Origin: Verrucomicrobiota bacterium
Lineage (GTDB): Bacteria > Verrucomicrobiota > Kiritimatiellia > CAIVKH01
NCBI GenBank assembly: GCA_024233345.1
Contig: JACKPT010000001.1
Location: forward strand, 62,001-126,000
Direction: 5' to 3'
DNA length: 64,000 bases
The notes below the pieces were generated by a model. It was not told the origin of the DNA, did no database searches, and was given only the letters and a program-made list of their open reading frames with translations. Of this stretch, positions 15,467-24,066 are shown one piece after another (position 1 is the stretch's first letter; every line of letters starts with the position of its first letter). A program made the position numbers and the translations under genes.

Positions 15467-17350
15467 TCACCATCCCACCGCAGCAAACATGACCAGCATC
15501 AGGGTCCCGCTGGCAATGAGACCCAGGCGGAACAGGGTGGCCTCATCGAGCAGGGAGTGCAGGTAGTAGTTTTTCAGATAGACCGGTTGCACGCTGTCGG
15601 CCGAGCCGGTGAAATGTCCGGTGTCGCCAAGATTTGCTCCGCAGAGGTACGGGGTGACCATCCGTTCGGCGCGGCTTCGGTAGACCAGGCTGAAGGGGAG
15701 CAGGCCAATCAGGGCGAGCATGATAAACATGGTGATCAGATTGCCCCGGCTGATCAGAATTTCGCCGGAAAAATGCAGGGCAAGGTAGGGCTCGATCAGG
15801 TGGGAGGAAACCATGGGAAAGATCGCGCAGATGCCGATGGTCAGGGCGGCGAGCAGCCCCAGTGCGGCTTGCTCGGAGAGGCTGCAGACCCGGATCGCCG
15901 GGCAGGCTTGGGGGCGGCAGGCGAGCAGTTTGCCCATCCATTTGGTCCAGAAGAACAGGGTGGGGGCACTGCCGAAGGCGATAATGATGGGAAGAATCGG
16001 ATTGGCCTGGATGAGGGCTTCGATGGCCGCCCATTTGCTGATCAGCATGCCGAAGGGGGCGAGGAACATGCCGGCGGCCCCGATCAACATGGCGAGGGCG
16101 AGGCGCGGATTGCAGACGATCAACCCGTTCATGTCCTCGATGTCGCGACTGCCGAGTTTGTGTTCGACGGTTCCCACGGACAGGAAGAGCAGGGCCTTGG
16201 CCACGGCGTGAAAGATGATCAACAGCATGGCCGCCCAAACCGCTTGGTGGGAGCCGATCCCCGCGCAGGTGACAATCAGTCCCAGATTGGCGATGGTGGA
16301 ATAGGCGAGAACCCGTTTGGCATTGCTCTGGGTGGCCGCGATGGTGGAGGTGAGTAAAAACGTAATTGCGCCGATCAGGGAGAGAATGAAGCCGGCCGGC
16401 GTGAGGTGAAAGACGGGGGCGCAGCGAATGATGACATAGACCCCGGCCTTGACCATGGTTGACGAGTGGAGCAGGGCGGACACCGGGGTGGGGGCGACCA
16501 TGGCTCCGAGCAGCCAACTGGAAAAGGGAAACTGGGCAGACTTGGCGAGACCGGCGATGGCAATCAGCGCGGCGGCCAGCAGGGCGGCCGGCGCGGCGCC
16601 TGAGGCGATCGAGGAGAGGGTGGGGGTGCCGTGGTTGATGCTCTGATGCAGAATCGCCAACCCGATGCCAAACCCGCCGATCAGGTTCAGGTTCAGGGCC
16701 TTGAAGGCATTCTTCATGGCTTCGGGGGTCCGTTCAAAGCCGATCAGCAGGAAGGAGCAAAGGGTGGTGATTTCCCAGAACAGAAGCAGCAGGGGTAGGG
16801 AATCCGCCAGCACCAGACCGAACATGGCGGACAGGAAAAGGAATACGACAAAAAAGAAGCTGGCCCGGCGGTCCGGTCCTTCCGGGTGGTGTTCCCGGTG
16901 TTCCTGCATATAGCCGATGGCGTGAATACCGATGCCGCCGCCGACCACGCCGATGATCATGACCATCATGACCGCGAGCCCGTCCAGCAGCAGTGGTTGT
17001 TCGAGGGGTTCCGGGTGTCCCGCCTGCTGCTGACCGATCAGGAGAAGTGCCTGGAGCCCGGCCAGTACCACCGCGAGGGGGTTGCGATAGCGGATGCCAT
17101 AAAAGCCGATCAGGGCGATGAGGGCAATTTCCGCAGGAAGCAGACCCTGGCGCTCAAAGAGGGCCAGGCCTGCGTTCAAGCGAATCGGGGCCTCGCCCAG
17201 CGTCATCACCAGCACGGCATGGGCAAGCAGGATCGTGAGCCCGCAGGTGAACCAGATCACCCCATGGCGGGCCCGCGCCCCCGGCATTACCGCCTGAAGG
17301 ATCCCCCCCAGCAGGGGGACGGCGATGAGCAAAAAAACGAGACGTTCCAT
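15467..17350 (-). CDS. echA: Ech hydrogenase membrane subunit A (NuoL/antiporter-like)
   Basis: 627 residues, about 15 transmembrane helices, homologous to NuoL/MrpA. The conserved 'LLFWEITTLCSFLLIGFERT' carries the key membrane Glu near residue 195, and 'GLAKSAQFPFSSWLLGAMVAPTPVSALLHSSTMVKAGVY' near 265 holds the Lys and His of the proton channel. 'FHAVAKALLFLSVG' near 385 is the second channel half. It should pump H+ or Na+ as ferredoxin electrons reach protons. First hydrogenase gene of the operon, 12 bases after the ferredoxin stop. Confidence 0.94.
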   Translation of the reverse strand: MERLVFLLIAVPLLGGILQAVMPGARARHGVIWFTCGLTILLAHAVLVMTLGEAPIRLNAGLALFERQGLLPAEIALIALIGFYGIRYRNPLAVVLAGLQALLLIGQQQAGHPEPLEQPLLLDGLAVMMVMIIGVVGGGIGIHAIGYMQEHREHHPEGPDRRASFFFVVFLFLSAMFGLVLADSLPLLLLFWEITTLCSFLLIGFERTPEAMKNAFKALNLNLIGGFGIGLAILHQSINHGTPTLSSIASGAAPAALLAAALIAIAGLAKSAQFPFSSWLLGAMVAPTPVSALLHSSTMVKAGVYVIIRCAPVFHLTPAGFILSLIGAITFLLTSTIAATQSNAKRVLAYSTIANLGLIVTCAGIGSHQAVWAAMLLIIFHAVAKALLFLSVGTVEHKLGSRDIEDMNGLIVCNPRLALAMLIGAAGMFLAPFGMLISKWAAIEALIQANPILPIIIAFGSAPTLFFWTKWMGKLLACRPQACPAIRVCSLSEQAALGLLAALTIGICAIFPMVSSHLIEPYLALHFSGEILISRGNLITMFIMLALIGLLPFSLVYRSRAERMVTPYLCGANLGDTGHFTGSADSVQPVYLKNYYLHSLLDEATLFRLGLIASGTLMLVMFAAVGW

Positions 17351-17362
17351 GAAGGAGGAAAA

Positions 17363-17554
17363 TTAGTCCTTCACTTCAATGCAACTGACCGGGCATTGAT
17401 CCGCGGCTTCGCGCACCTGGTCCTCTTCGCCTTCGGGAACCGTGTCCACTTTGACCACGGAAATCATATCGTCATTCAATTCGAAGACGTCGGGGGCGAG
17501 GTCGGCACACAATTGACATCCGGTGCAGGTGGATTCATCAACAGTAACTTTCAT
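17363..17554 (-). CDS. Single-cluster [4Fe-4S] ferredoxin
   Basis: 63 residues with 'CTGCQLCADLAPDVFE' and a distant 'CPVSCIEV': three Cys in CxxCxxC spacing plus one near the C-terminus, the pattern of monocluster ferredoxins. A second cysteine in 'CPVSC' may form a disulfide or replace a ligand. Lying between PFOR/DHOD-like genes and echA, it is the natural carrier taking electrons from pyruvate oxidation to the hydrogenase. Very acidic, soluble. Confidence 0.93.
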   Translation of the reverse strand: MKVTVDESTCTGCQLCADLAPDVFELNDDMISVVKVDTVPEGEEDQVREAADQCPVSCIEVKD

Positions 17555-17581
17555 GCTTCAGTACTCCTTGGGTTGGGTTGT

Positions 17582-18598
17582 TTACCACGGCATCATGGCT
17601 GCATGGTGCCGCTTGAAATGTTCCAGGGTCTTGATGTATTGGGCTCGCTCAAATGCTTCCGGTTCCTTGACCGATTTCTGGCTGAGCGCCCCCTTCATCT
17701 GTTCCACGGATTCATACTCCTGCCGTTCCATCCACATCTTGAGGTCTCGGAGCATGGTGTCAATCACAGGAATTCCCTGGCGGAGGATGGCGGCGGTACT
17801 CATCACCACATCCGCGCCGGCAAGGATGTACTTGATCACCTCATTGGCGGAGTGTACCCCGCGGGTGGCGGCGAGCGAGCAGGACAATTTCCCGTGCAGA
17901 ATGGCAATCCACCGCAGGGGCAACCGGATTTCCGTCGGGTTGCTGAGGGTGAGGTTGGGCACCACTTCCAATTCTTCCAGGTCGATGTCCGGCTGAATGA
18001 ACCGATTGAAGAGTACGAGGGCGTCGATGCCGACCTGGTCCAGTTGGTGGGCCATGTTGGCGATGGAGCTGAAGAAGGGATTCATTTTGACCGCGACCGG
18101 GATGGAGATACTTGATTTCACCGCCCGGGCGATGTCGATATACTCCTGTTCCACTTCCGCCCCGGTTCTGCGCAGGTCCGTCGGGACAAAGTACATGTTG
18201 AGCTCGAGTCCCTTGGCGCCGGCCTGTTCGATCTGCTTGGCATACTCGATCCAGCCTTCGTTGGTGAAGCCGTTGAGGCTCCCGATGACCGGGATTTCCA
18301 CCGCATTGGAGGCATTCTGGATCAAGTCCAGGTAGCGGTTGGGGGAAATCGCATAATCGTCGATTTCCGGGAAGTAGGACAGGGATTCGGCAAAGCTGTT
18401 GGTCCCCAGGGTGGTGTAGTGATCCATGGCGGCGGCTTCCATGCGGAGCTGTTCCTCAAAGATCGAGAACATCACCACGGCGGAGGCGCCGGCATCTTCC
18501 AGTCGTTGAATACTGTCCACCTGATCCGATATGGGAGATGCGGATGGAACGATCGGGTTCTTCAGTTTCATTCCCATGTAGGTTGTCGAGAGGTCCAT
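17582..18598 (-). CDS. Dihydroorotate dehydrogenase-like flavoprotein (PFOR-associated)
   Basis: 338 residues with the FMN-binding TIM barrel of the DHOD family: 'LKNPIVPSASPIS' near residue 12, 'LELNMYFVPTD' near 132, 'PVAVKMNPFFSSI' near 167 and 'LAGADVVMSTAAILRQG' near 262. It is not a typical PyrD: the active-site loop differs and pyrimidine genes are absent. Homologues next to nifJ are annotated only as DHOD-like. It could be a flavoprotein electron acceptor or an amino/organic acid dehydrogenase linked to ferredoxin. It lies 14 bases after nifJ and 27 before the ferredoxin gene. Confidence 0.85.
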   Translation of the reverse strand: MDLSTTYMGMKLKNPIVPSASPISDQVDSIQRLEDAGASAVVMFSIFEEQLRMEAAAMDHYTTLGTNSFAESLSYFPEIDDYAISPNRYLDLIQNASNAVEIPVIGSLNGFTNEGWIEYAKQIEQAGAKGLELNMYFVPTDLRRTGAEVEQEYIDIARAVKSSISIPVAVKMNPFFSSIANMAHQLDQVGIDALVLFNRFIQPDIDLEELEVVPNLTLSNPTEIRLPLRWIAILHGKLSCSLAATRGVHSANEVIKYILAGADVVMSTAAILRQGIPVIDTMLRDLKMWMERQEYESVEQMKGALSQKSVKEPEAFERAQYIKTLEHFKRHHAAMMPW

Positions 18599-18612
18599 GG
18601 TAATCTCCTTTT

Positions 18613-21600
18613 TCAGGCCGGGTTGGTGTTCGCGGCGGGTTCAAAGTTTTTGACCAGTTGTTCGTAGTGTGCCCAGCGTGTGTGTACATCCTTCTGGGCG
18701 AGGGTGGCCAGTTGTTTGGCAATGTCCGGGTGGGTGTGACTCAGCATCCGGTACCGGACTTCATTATAGGTGTAGTCCTTGAGGGGTTTGGCCGGGGGCT
18801 TGGAATCCAGGCTGAACGGGTTGGTCTCGGTCCCACGCAGATCCGGGTTGTACCGGAATAGCGGCCAGTAGCCGGTTTGCACCGCGAGTTTCTGCTGTTC
18901 CAGCCCGTTGGCCATGTCAATACCGTGAGCGATACAATGGCTGTAGGCGATGACCAGCGACGGCCCGTTGTAGGCATCCGCTTCCTGGAGAGCCCGTAGG
19001 GTCTGACGGGGGTTGGCGCCGAGAGCTATCCGGGCAACATAGACATGGCCATAGGACAAGGCAAGCAAGCCGAGGTCCTTTTTGCCCGAGGTTTTTCCGG
19101 CGGCCGCGAATTTGGCCACAGCGCCCCGGGGGGTCGCCTTGGACATCTGGCCGCCAGTGTTGGAGTACACCTCGGTGTCCAGCACCAGCACGTTGATGTT
19201 GCGATTGCTGGCCAGCACATGGTCCAGCCCGCCGTATCCGATGTCATAGGCCCATCCATCTCCGCCCATGATCCAGACGCTTCGCTTCACGAGCAGGTCG
19301 GCGAGGGAGTGCAGTTGTTTCGCCTCCCCGCCCTCGATGGATTCCAGCTTGGTCCGCAGGGCCTGAACCCGCTTGCGCTGGGCCTCGATACCCGCGGCGG
19401 TGGATTGATCGGCCTCAAGCAGGGCTTGTGCGGTATCCGCGCCGATGGCATCGGCCATCCACCCGACCAGTTCCCGGGCATACTCGGTGTGCTTGTCGAG
19501 GGTGAGGCGATATCCGAACCCAAATTCCGCATTGTCTTCAAACAGGGAGTTGGACCAGGCGGGTCCGCGACCGGCCGCATCGCTCCTCCACGGAGTGGTC
19601 GGCAGGTTGCCCCCGTAAATGGAGGAACACCCGGTTGCGTTGGCCACCATCATGCGATCGCCAAACATCTGGCTGACCGCCTTGACATAGGGTGTTTCAC
19701 CACACCCGGCACAGGCCCCGGAAAACTCGAAGTAGGGCGGCAGGTATTGGAGATCACGCGGCAGGGTCGGATCGAGGGAATCCGCGGAAACCGTGGGCAG
19801 GCTCTCGAAGAAGGGCACTGCGGTCTTGCAGGCCTCCATGTGCGGATCCTTGTTTTCCATGTTGATGGCGCGAAGGCCGAGTTCCTGTTTGTTCCGGGCG
19901 GGACAGACGCCAATGCAGAGTCCGCATCCGGTGCAGTCTTCCATGAAGATCTGAAGGGTATAGGCCATCCCCTCGGTATTCTTGCCGCGGAGAGGGGCGG
20001 ACTGAAATCCTTGCGGAGCCGCAGCGAGAACCGACTCCGGGTACGCGGCAGCCCGAATGACACTGTGGGGGCAGACCAGGATACAGGATCCGCACTGGGT
20101 ACAGAGTTCCGGATCCCAGACCGGCACATTCTGGGAGATATTCCGTTTTTCCCACTGGGTGGTGCCGACCGGGAAGGTGCCGTCGATCGGCATCTGGCTC
20201 ACTTTGAGTTCGTCCCCCTTGCCGGCCATCATCAGGGCCGTGACATTCTGAACAAAGTCGGGGGCCTGGTTGGAAACCACCGGGGGGCGCTCGCGGGTGC
20301 CGTCGGCGGCAGAGGGCAGGGTCACCTGATGGAGATTTTCAATGGTCGTGTCGACCGCCTTGAAGTTTTTCTGAACGATGTCCGCACCTTTGCGGCTGTA
20401 GGTTTTCTCGATCGCCTTTTTGATTTTGGCAATCGCATCCTCGCGGGGCAGCACCCCGGAGATGGCAAAGAAGCAGGTTTGCATGATGGTGTTGATGCGG
20501 GCGCCCATGCCGGTTTGCGCGGCCACCGCGTAGGCGTCAATCACATAAAAGCTGAGCTTCTTGCTGATCAGTTGCTGCTGCATTTCCCGGGGAAGGTGTG
20601 CCCAGACCTCGTCCTTGCTGTAAGGACTGTTGAGCAGAAAAACACCGCCTTCCTGGATGTGGGCGAGGACATCGGTCTGGTTGATGAACTGGAACTGATG
20701 GCAACCGACAAAGTTGGCCGATTGGATCAGGTAGGTGGACCGGATCGGGTCAGGGCCGAACCGAAGATGGGAAACGGTCTGGGAACCGGACTTCTTGGAG
20801 TCGTAGACAAAATAGCCCTGGGCATTGTACTCGGTTTCCTCGCCGATAATCTTGATCGAATTCTTGTTCGCGCCGACCGTACCGTCGGCGCCAAGGCCGT
20901 AGAACATGGCCCGGGTGGCGGCGGGGGATTCGGTGATGAAAGCGGGATCATAGTCCAGGCTGAGATGGGTCACGTCATCCTGAATACCCACGGTGAACCG
21001 GGGCTTGGGCTTGTCCTTGCCCAGCTCGTCAAACACCGCCTTGACCATGGCCGGCGTAAATTCCTTGGAGGAGAGGCCATACCGTCCACCGATGACCCGG
21101 GGCATATCGGCTGCGGCCATGGCGCCGACCATGACCGCGTCGCTGATCGCGGTTACCACATCCTGGAAGAGTGGTTCACCCGCGCAGCCGGGCTCCTTGG
21201 TGCGGTCGAGAACGGCAATCGACGTGGCCGATTTCGGGATCGCCTTGAGCAGGTGTTCCGAGGAAAATGGTCTGAACAGGCGCACTTTGATCATCCCGAC
21301 CTTTTCGCCCTTGGCCCGGAGGGCGTCGATCGCTTCGCTGGCGGTTTCTGCTCCCGAACCCATGATCACGATGACCCGCTCGGCATCCGGATCTCCGACA
21401 TAGTCGAAAAGTTGGTACGACCGTCCGGTCAGGTTCCCCAATTGCGCCATGATCTCGGCAACGATACCCGGGGTCTTGTCATAAAAGGTGTTCACGGTCT
21501 CGCGGCCCTGGAAGTAGACGTCCGGATTCTGGGCGGTCCCGCGAATGACCGGGTGTTCCGAGTCGAGCGCCCGGTTCCGGTGGGCAAAGATATCGTCATC

Positions 21601-22188
21601 ATCGACCATGGAACGGATGATCTCGTCGCTGATGGTTTTGATTTTGCTGACCTCGTGCGAGGTGCGGAATCCATCGAAAAAGTGGAGGAACGGGATCCGG
21701 CTTTTCAGGGTGGCGGCGTGGGCGACCAGGGCCATGTCGAGTGCCTCTTGCACTGAATTCGAACTCAGCAGGGCGAAACCGGTCTGGCGCACTGCCATGA
21801 CATCCGAGTGGTCGCCAAAAATGGACAGGCCCTGGCAGGCGAGGGAGCGGGCGGATACATGGAATACGGTCGAGGTCAGCTCACCCGCAATTTTGTACAT
21901 ATTGGGGATCATCAACAGGAGGCCCTGCGACGCGGTGAAAGTGCAGGCGAGGGCGCCGGTCTGGAGGGCGCCATGCACGGCGCCGGCCGCGCCGCCTTCG
22001 CTTTGCATTTCCACCACCGAGGGAATGGTGTTCCACAGGTTGCGGCGGCCTTCGCTCATCCACTGGTCCGCCAGTTCCCCCATGGTCGAGGAGGGGGTGA
22101 TCGGGTAGATCGCGCAGACTTCGCTCAGTTTATAGGCAATCGAGGCCGCAGCTTCGTTGCCGTCAAGAATGGTATAGGTAGATTTCAT
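18613..22188 (-). CDS. nifJ: Pyruvate:ferredoxin (flavodoxin) oxidoreductase
   Basis: Oxidises pyruvate to acetyl-CoA and CO2, reducing ferredoxin. The 1191-residue single chain has the homodimeric PFOR order: N-terminal TPP-pyrimidine domain ('YPITPSSTMGE', residue 30), CoA-side transketolase domain, the 'GADGTVGANKNSIK' segment near 430, two [4Fe-4S] motifs ('CTQCGSCILVCP' near 690, 'CTGCGLCIGVCP' near 745), a proximal-cluster Cys in 'CAGCGETPY' near 820, and TPP-binding 'GDGWAYDIGYGGLDH' near 970. Start overlaps the response regulator stop as ATGA, an unusual coupling. It heads the catabolic part of the operon ending in Ech hydrogenase. Confidence 0.97.
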   Translation of the reverse strand: MKSTYTILDGNEAAASIAYKLSEVCAIYPITPSSTMGELADQWMSEGRRNLWNTIPSVVEMQSEGGAAGAVHGALQTGALACTFTASQGLLLMIPNMYKIAGELTSTVFHVSARSLACQGLSIFGDHSDVMAVRQTGFALLSSNSVQEALDMALVAHAATLKSRIPFLHFFDGFRTSHEVSKIKTISDEIIRSMVDDDDIFAHRNRALDSEHPVIRGTAQNPDVYFQGRETVNTFYDKTPGIVAEIMAQLGNLTGRSYQLFDYVGDPDAERVIVIMGSGAETASEAIDALRAKGEKVGMIKVRLFRPFSSEHLLKAIPKSATSIAVLDRTKEPGCAGEPLFQDVVTAISDAVMVGAMAAADMPRVIGGRYGLSSKEFTPAMVKAVFDELGKDKPKPRFTVGIQDDVTHLSLDYDPAFITESPAATRAMFYGLGADGTVGANKNSIKIIGEETEYNAQGYFVYDSKKSGSQTVSHLRFGPDPIRSTYLIQSANFVGCHQFQFINQTDVLAHIQEGGVFLLNSPYSKDEVWAHLPREMQQQLISKKLSFYVIDAYAVAAQTGMGARINTIMQTCFFAISGVLPREDAIAKIKKAIEKTYSRKGADIVQKNFKAVDTTIENLHQVTLPSAADGTRERPPVVSNQAPDFVQNVTALMMAGKGDELKVSQMPIDGTFPVGTTQWEKRNISQNVPVWDPELCTQCGSCILVCPHSVIRAAAYPESVLAAAPQGFQSAPLRGKNTEGMAYTLQIFMEDCTGCGLCIGVCPARNKQELGLRAINMENKDPHMEACKTAVPFFESLPTVSADSLDPTLPRDLQYLPPYFEFSGACAGCGETPYVKAVSQMFGDRMMVANATGCSSIYGGNLPTTPWRSDAAGRGPAWSNSLFEDNAEFGFGYRLTLDKHTEYARELVGWMADAIGADTAQALLEADQSTAAGIEAQRKRVQALRTKLESIEGGEAKQLHSLADLLVKRSVWIMGGDGWAYDIGYGGLDHVLASNRNINVLVLDTEVYSNTGGQMSKATPRGAVAKFAAAGKTSGKKDLGLLALSYGHVYVARIALGANPRQTLRALQEADAYNGPSLVIAYSHCIAHGIDMANGLEQQKLAVQTGYWPLFRYNPDLRGTETNPFSLDSKPPAKPLKDYTYNEVRYRMLSHTHPDIAKQLATLAQKDVHTRWAHYEQLVKNFEPAANTNPA

Positions 22189-22910
22189 GTCACGTCCCTT
22201 GAGGTTTCAGGTTCAGCCATGGGATTTTTCCGGATGGTTTCCAGCCAGCGGGTTCCCGCCAGGGCGAGGTTCTTGTTGGAGTTCAGATGCAATTTCTTGC
22301 GAATATTTTTACAATGGGTGGCCACCGTCTTGACGTTGACATCCAGTTCATCGGCAATTTCACGGATGGTGTGGCCCTGGCCGAGAAAACGAAAGACCAC
22401 CACTTCGCGGTCGCTCAACAGGTCGATCGACAGGGAGCTCGCTTCCTGGGGGGATTCCACCATGCCCCGGAGGATTTCCTGCATCACTTCTTCACTGGCA
22501 TAGCTCTGCCCGTTCAGCAGGTATTCGGTGGCGGCGAGAAGGTCCGTTTCGATGGCGTCCCGGACGACAAATCCGTTGGCGCCGGCCCGGAGGGCACGCT
22601 CGGCAAGGATCGCGTCGGCGTCCACCGAGAGCAATAGCAGGGGAAGTTCCGGCAGCTCGGCCCGGAAGAATTTGACCACATTCAGCGGATCACTGTTTTC
22701 AAAGTGCACATCGAGGATGACGAGGTCCGGCTTGATCTGCCGGGCCCGTTCCACCCCCTGCCGATGCGGGGAGACCGCCATCGAGAAGCGGTGTTTATCG
22801 GCAAGATCGAACAGCTCACGGGTTTTGCGGATCAGCACCGGGTCTTCACAGACCAGGAGCACGTCCGTCGAGGTGATTTGCTCGCCTGAAGAATGATTCA
22901 AGTCAACCAT
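22185..22910 (-). CDS. NarL/FixJ-family response regulator
   Basis: 241 residues: a receiver domain (about 15-135) with phosphoacceptor Asp67 in 'PDLVILDVHF' and the usual late 'LRAGANGFVVRD', then a LuxR-type helix-turn-helix (about 160-222; 'LSDREVVVFRFLGQGHTIREI', 'DVNVKTVATH'). It is the first gene of the PFOR-ferredoxin-Ech operon and its stop overlaps the nifJ start, so it probably controls this operon and itself. No sensor kinase is adjacent. A 15-bp palindrome lies four bases upstream of the ATG and could be its operator. Confidence 0.92.
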   Translation of the reverse strand: MVDLNHSSGEQITSTDVLLVCEDPVLIRKTRELFDLADKHRFSMAVSPHRQGVERARQIKPDLVILDVHFENSDPLNVVKFFRAELPELPLLLLSVDADAILAERALRAGANGFVVRDAIETDLLAATEYLLNGQSYASEEVMQEILRGMVESPQEASSLSIDLLSDREVVVFRFLGQGHTIREIADELDVNVKTVATHCKNIRKKLHLNSNKNLALAGTRWLETIRKNPMAEPETSRDVT

Positions 22911-22914
22911 GACC

Positions 22915-22929
22915 CGGACATCATGTCCG
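22915..22929. promoter_or_regulatory. Palindrome just upstream of the response-regulator start
   Basis: CGGACATCATGTCCG is a perfect inverted repeat (7-base arms, one central base) ending four bases before the ATG of the regulator that leads the PFOR-Ech operon. LuxR-type dimers bind such repeats, so an autoregulatory operator is plausible. The position overlaps the expected ribosome site, which would fit repression. Function is inference. Confidence 0.4.
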
Positions 22930-23059
22930 AATCGAATCGTCTAGGCTATCGGGCAAAGGCCTGTTTGTCCCATCGGGGATTCCATGACTTTCGGGTCGGG
23001 GCGGTCCAGTGGAATCCGGAGCCACCGGGTTCAATCCGACGCGTTGGCGATCCTGAGGG

Positions 23060-24058
23060 TCAGCCGTACCGTTTCAGGGCGATGTTGACGATACGCTGAA
23101 TAAGCTCGGTATGCCCGATGCCGATGCGTTCGGCGGCTTCGGCGATATCCTCTCCAGCGCAAATGTTTGGGTTGGGGTTGGCCTCCAGAAAGACGATCTG
23201 TCCCTGGGGGGTGACCCGGAGGTCGATCCGGCCGTAATCCCGGATCTGGAGGATACGCATGATCCGTTTGCTGAGGTGGGCAACTTTTCGCTCTTCGTCG
23301 GCGGGGAGGTCGGCATGGTCATAGGTGATGTGCCATTTATCCCGGTAGGCCTCGTCCCACTTGACCCGGGAGGTGGCGATCGAGGGCCCCCCCTCACCGG
23401 TTCGTCCGAACCTGATCTCCCGCGCGGGCAACGCGGTCAACCGCTCATTGCCGAGCAACCCGACATATAATTCCCGGCCCTCGATATATTCCTCGCAGAT
23501 CGCCGGTTGCTTCATCCGGTCGTGAATCATCCCGATGCGGTGATAGAGGTCGGACTCCTGATCGACAATGGAGGAGATGCTGATGCCGTCGGAGCCGTCC
23601 TCCCAGGCGGGCTTGACGATCATCGGAAACGGGAGCTTGCCCCGGAGTTTCTTTTTGCCCACGGGAACCGAATAGAAGCGAGGGACATGAATCCGGTGGT
23701 GTCCGAGCAACCGTTTGCACAGGATTTTGTCGCGGCAAAGCATCAGGGCATCCGGCCCGGACCCGGTATAGCGAAGGCCCAGCAGTTCCAGCATCCCGGC
23801 AATGTGGGCATCCTGCCGCCGGTCTCCGTGGAAGTGTTCGGTCAGGTTGAACACGAGGTCAGGTTTCAGCCCCTGGATTTCATAGAGCGTTTTCAGGGGG
23901 TCCGGGCCGAATGGAACCACCGGGCAGTCATGCCCGAGCTCCTGCAGGGAGGCGATGACATGGAACTCCATGGACTCCCGGACCGCATCGGATTTTCCCT
24001 CGAACCCGGGGTCATCCGCGGGGATTGTTTCCAAGTCAATTAAGGCAGGTATCAGCAT
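23060..24058 (-). CDS. D-Ala-D-Ala-ligase-like ATP-grasp protein
   Basis: 332 residues with the ATP-grasp fold: an N-terminal preATP domain ('PDLVFNLTEHFHGDRRQDAHIAGMLE'), 'LPFPMIVKPAWEDGSDGIS' near residue 148 (nucleotide-binding Lys), 'ICEEYIEGRELYVGLLG' near 190 and 'RIDLRVTPQGQIVFLEANPNPNI' near 280 (metal-binding Glu and Asn). This matches the D-alanine-D-alanine ligase superfamily, but it is not the usual murein Ddl (no mur or fts genes nearby). Together with the putative metallopeptidase eight bases upstream, it may make a peptide or dipeptide bond in a specialised product. Confidence 0.85.
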   Translation of the reverse strand: MLIPALIDLETIPADDPGFEGKSDAVRESMEFHVIASLQELGHDCPVVPFGPDPLKTLYEIQGLKPDLVFNLTEHFHGDRRQDAHIAGMLELLGLRYTGSGPDALMLCRDKILCKRLLGHHRIHVPRFYSVPVGKKKLRGKLPFPMIVKPAWEDGSDGISISSIVDQESDLYHRIGMIHDRMKQPAICEEYIEGRELYVGLLGNERLTALPAREIRFGRTGEGGPSIATSRVKWDEAYRDKWHITYDHADLPADEERKVAHLSKRIMRILQIRDYGRIDLRVTPQGQIVFLEANPNPNICAGEDIAEAAERIGIGHTELIQRIVNIALKRYG

Positions 24059-24066
24059 GGTGGTGA

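Noticed and set aside
12270..17350. Reading the cluster as respiratory complex I
   Set aside because: The large subunit has both CxxC nickel motifs and only six subunits are present, as in Ech hydrogenase.
16886..18115. A 409-codon plus-strand ORF across echA, ferredoxin and DHOD-like genes
   Set aside because: Spans three real minus-strand genes and their gaps; His/Asp-rich composition typical of reverse-frame reading.
19045..21756. A 903-codon plus-strand ORF antisense to nifJ
   Set aside because: It mirrors the PFOR frame in GC-rich DNA, has no recognisable domains and no ribosome site; nifJ on the minus strand has all catalytic motifs.
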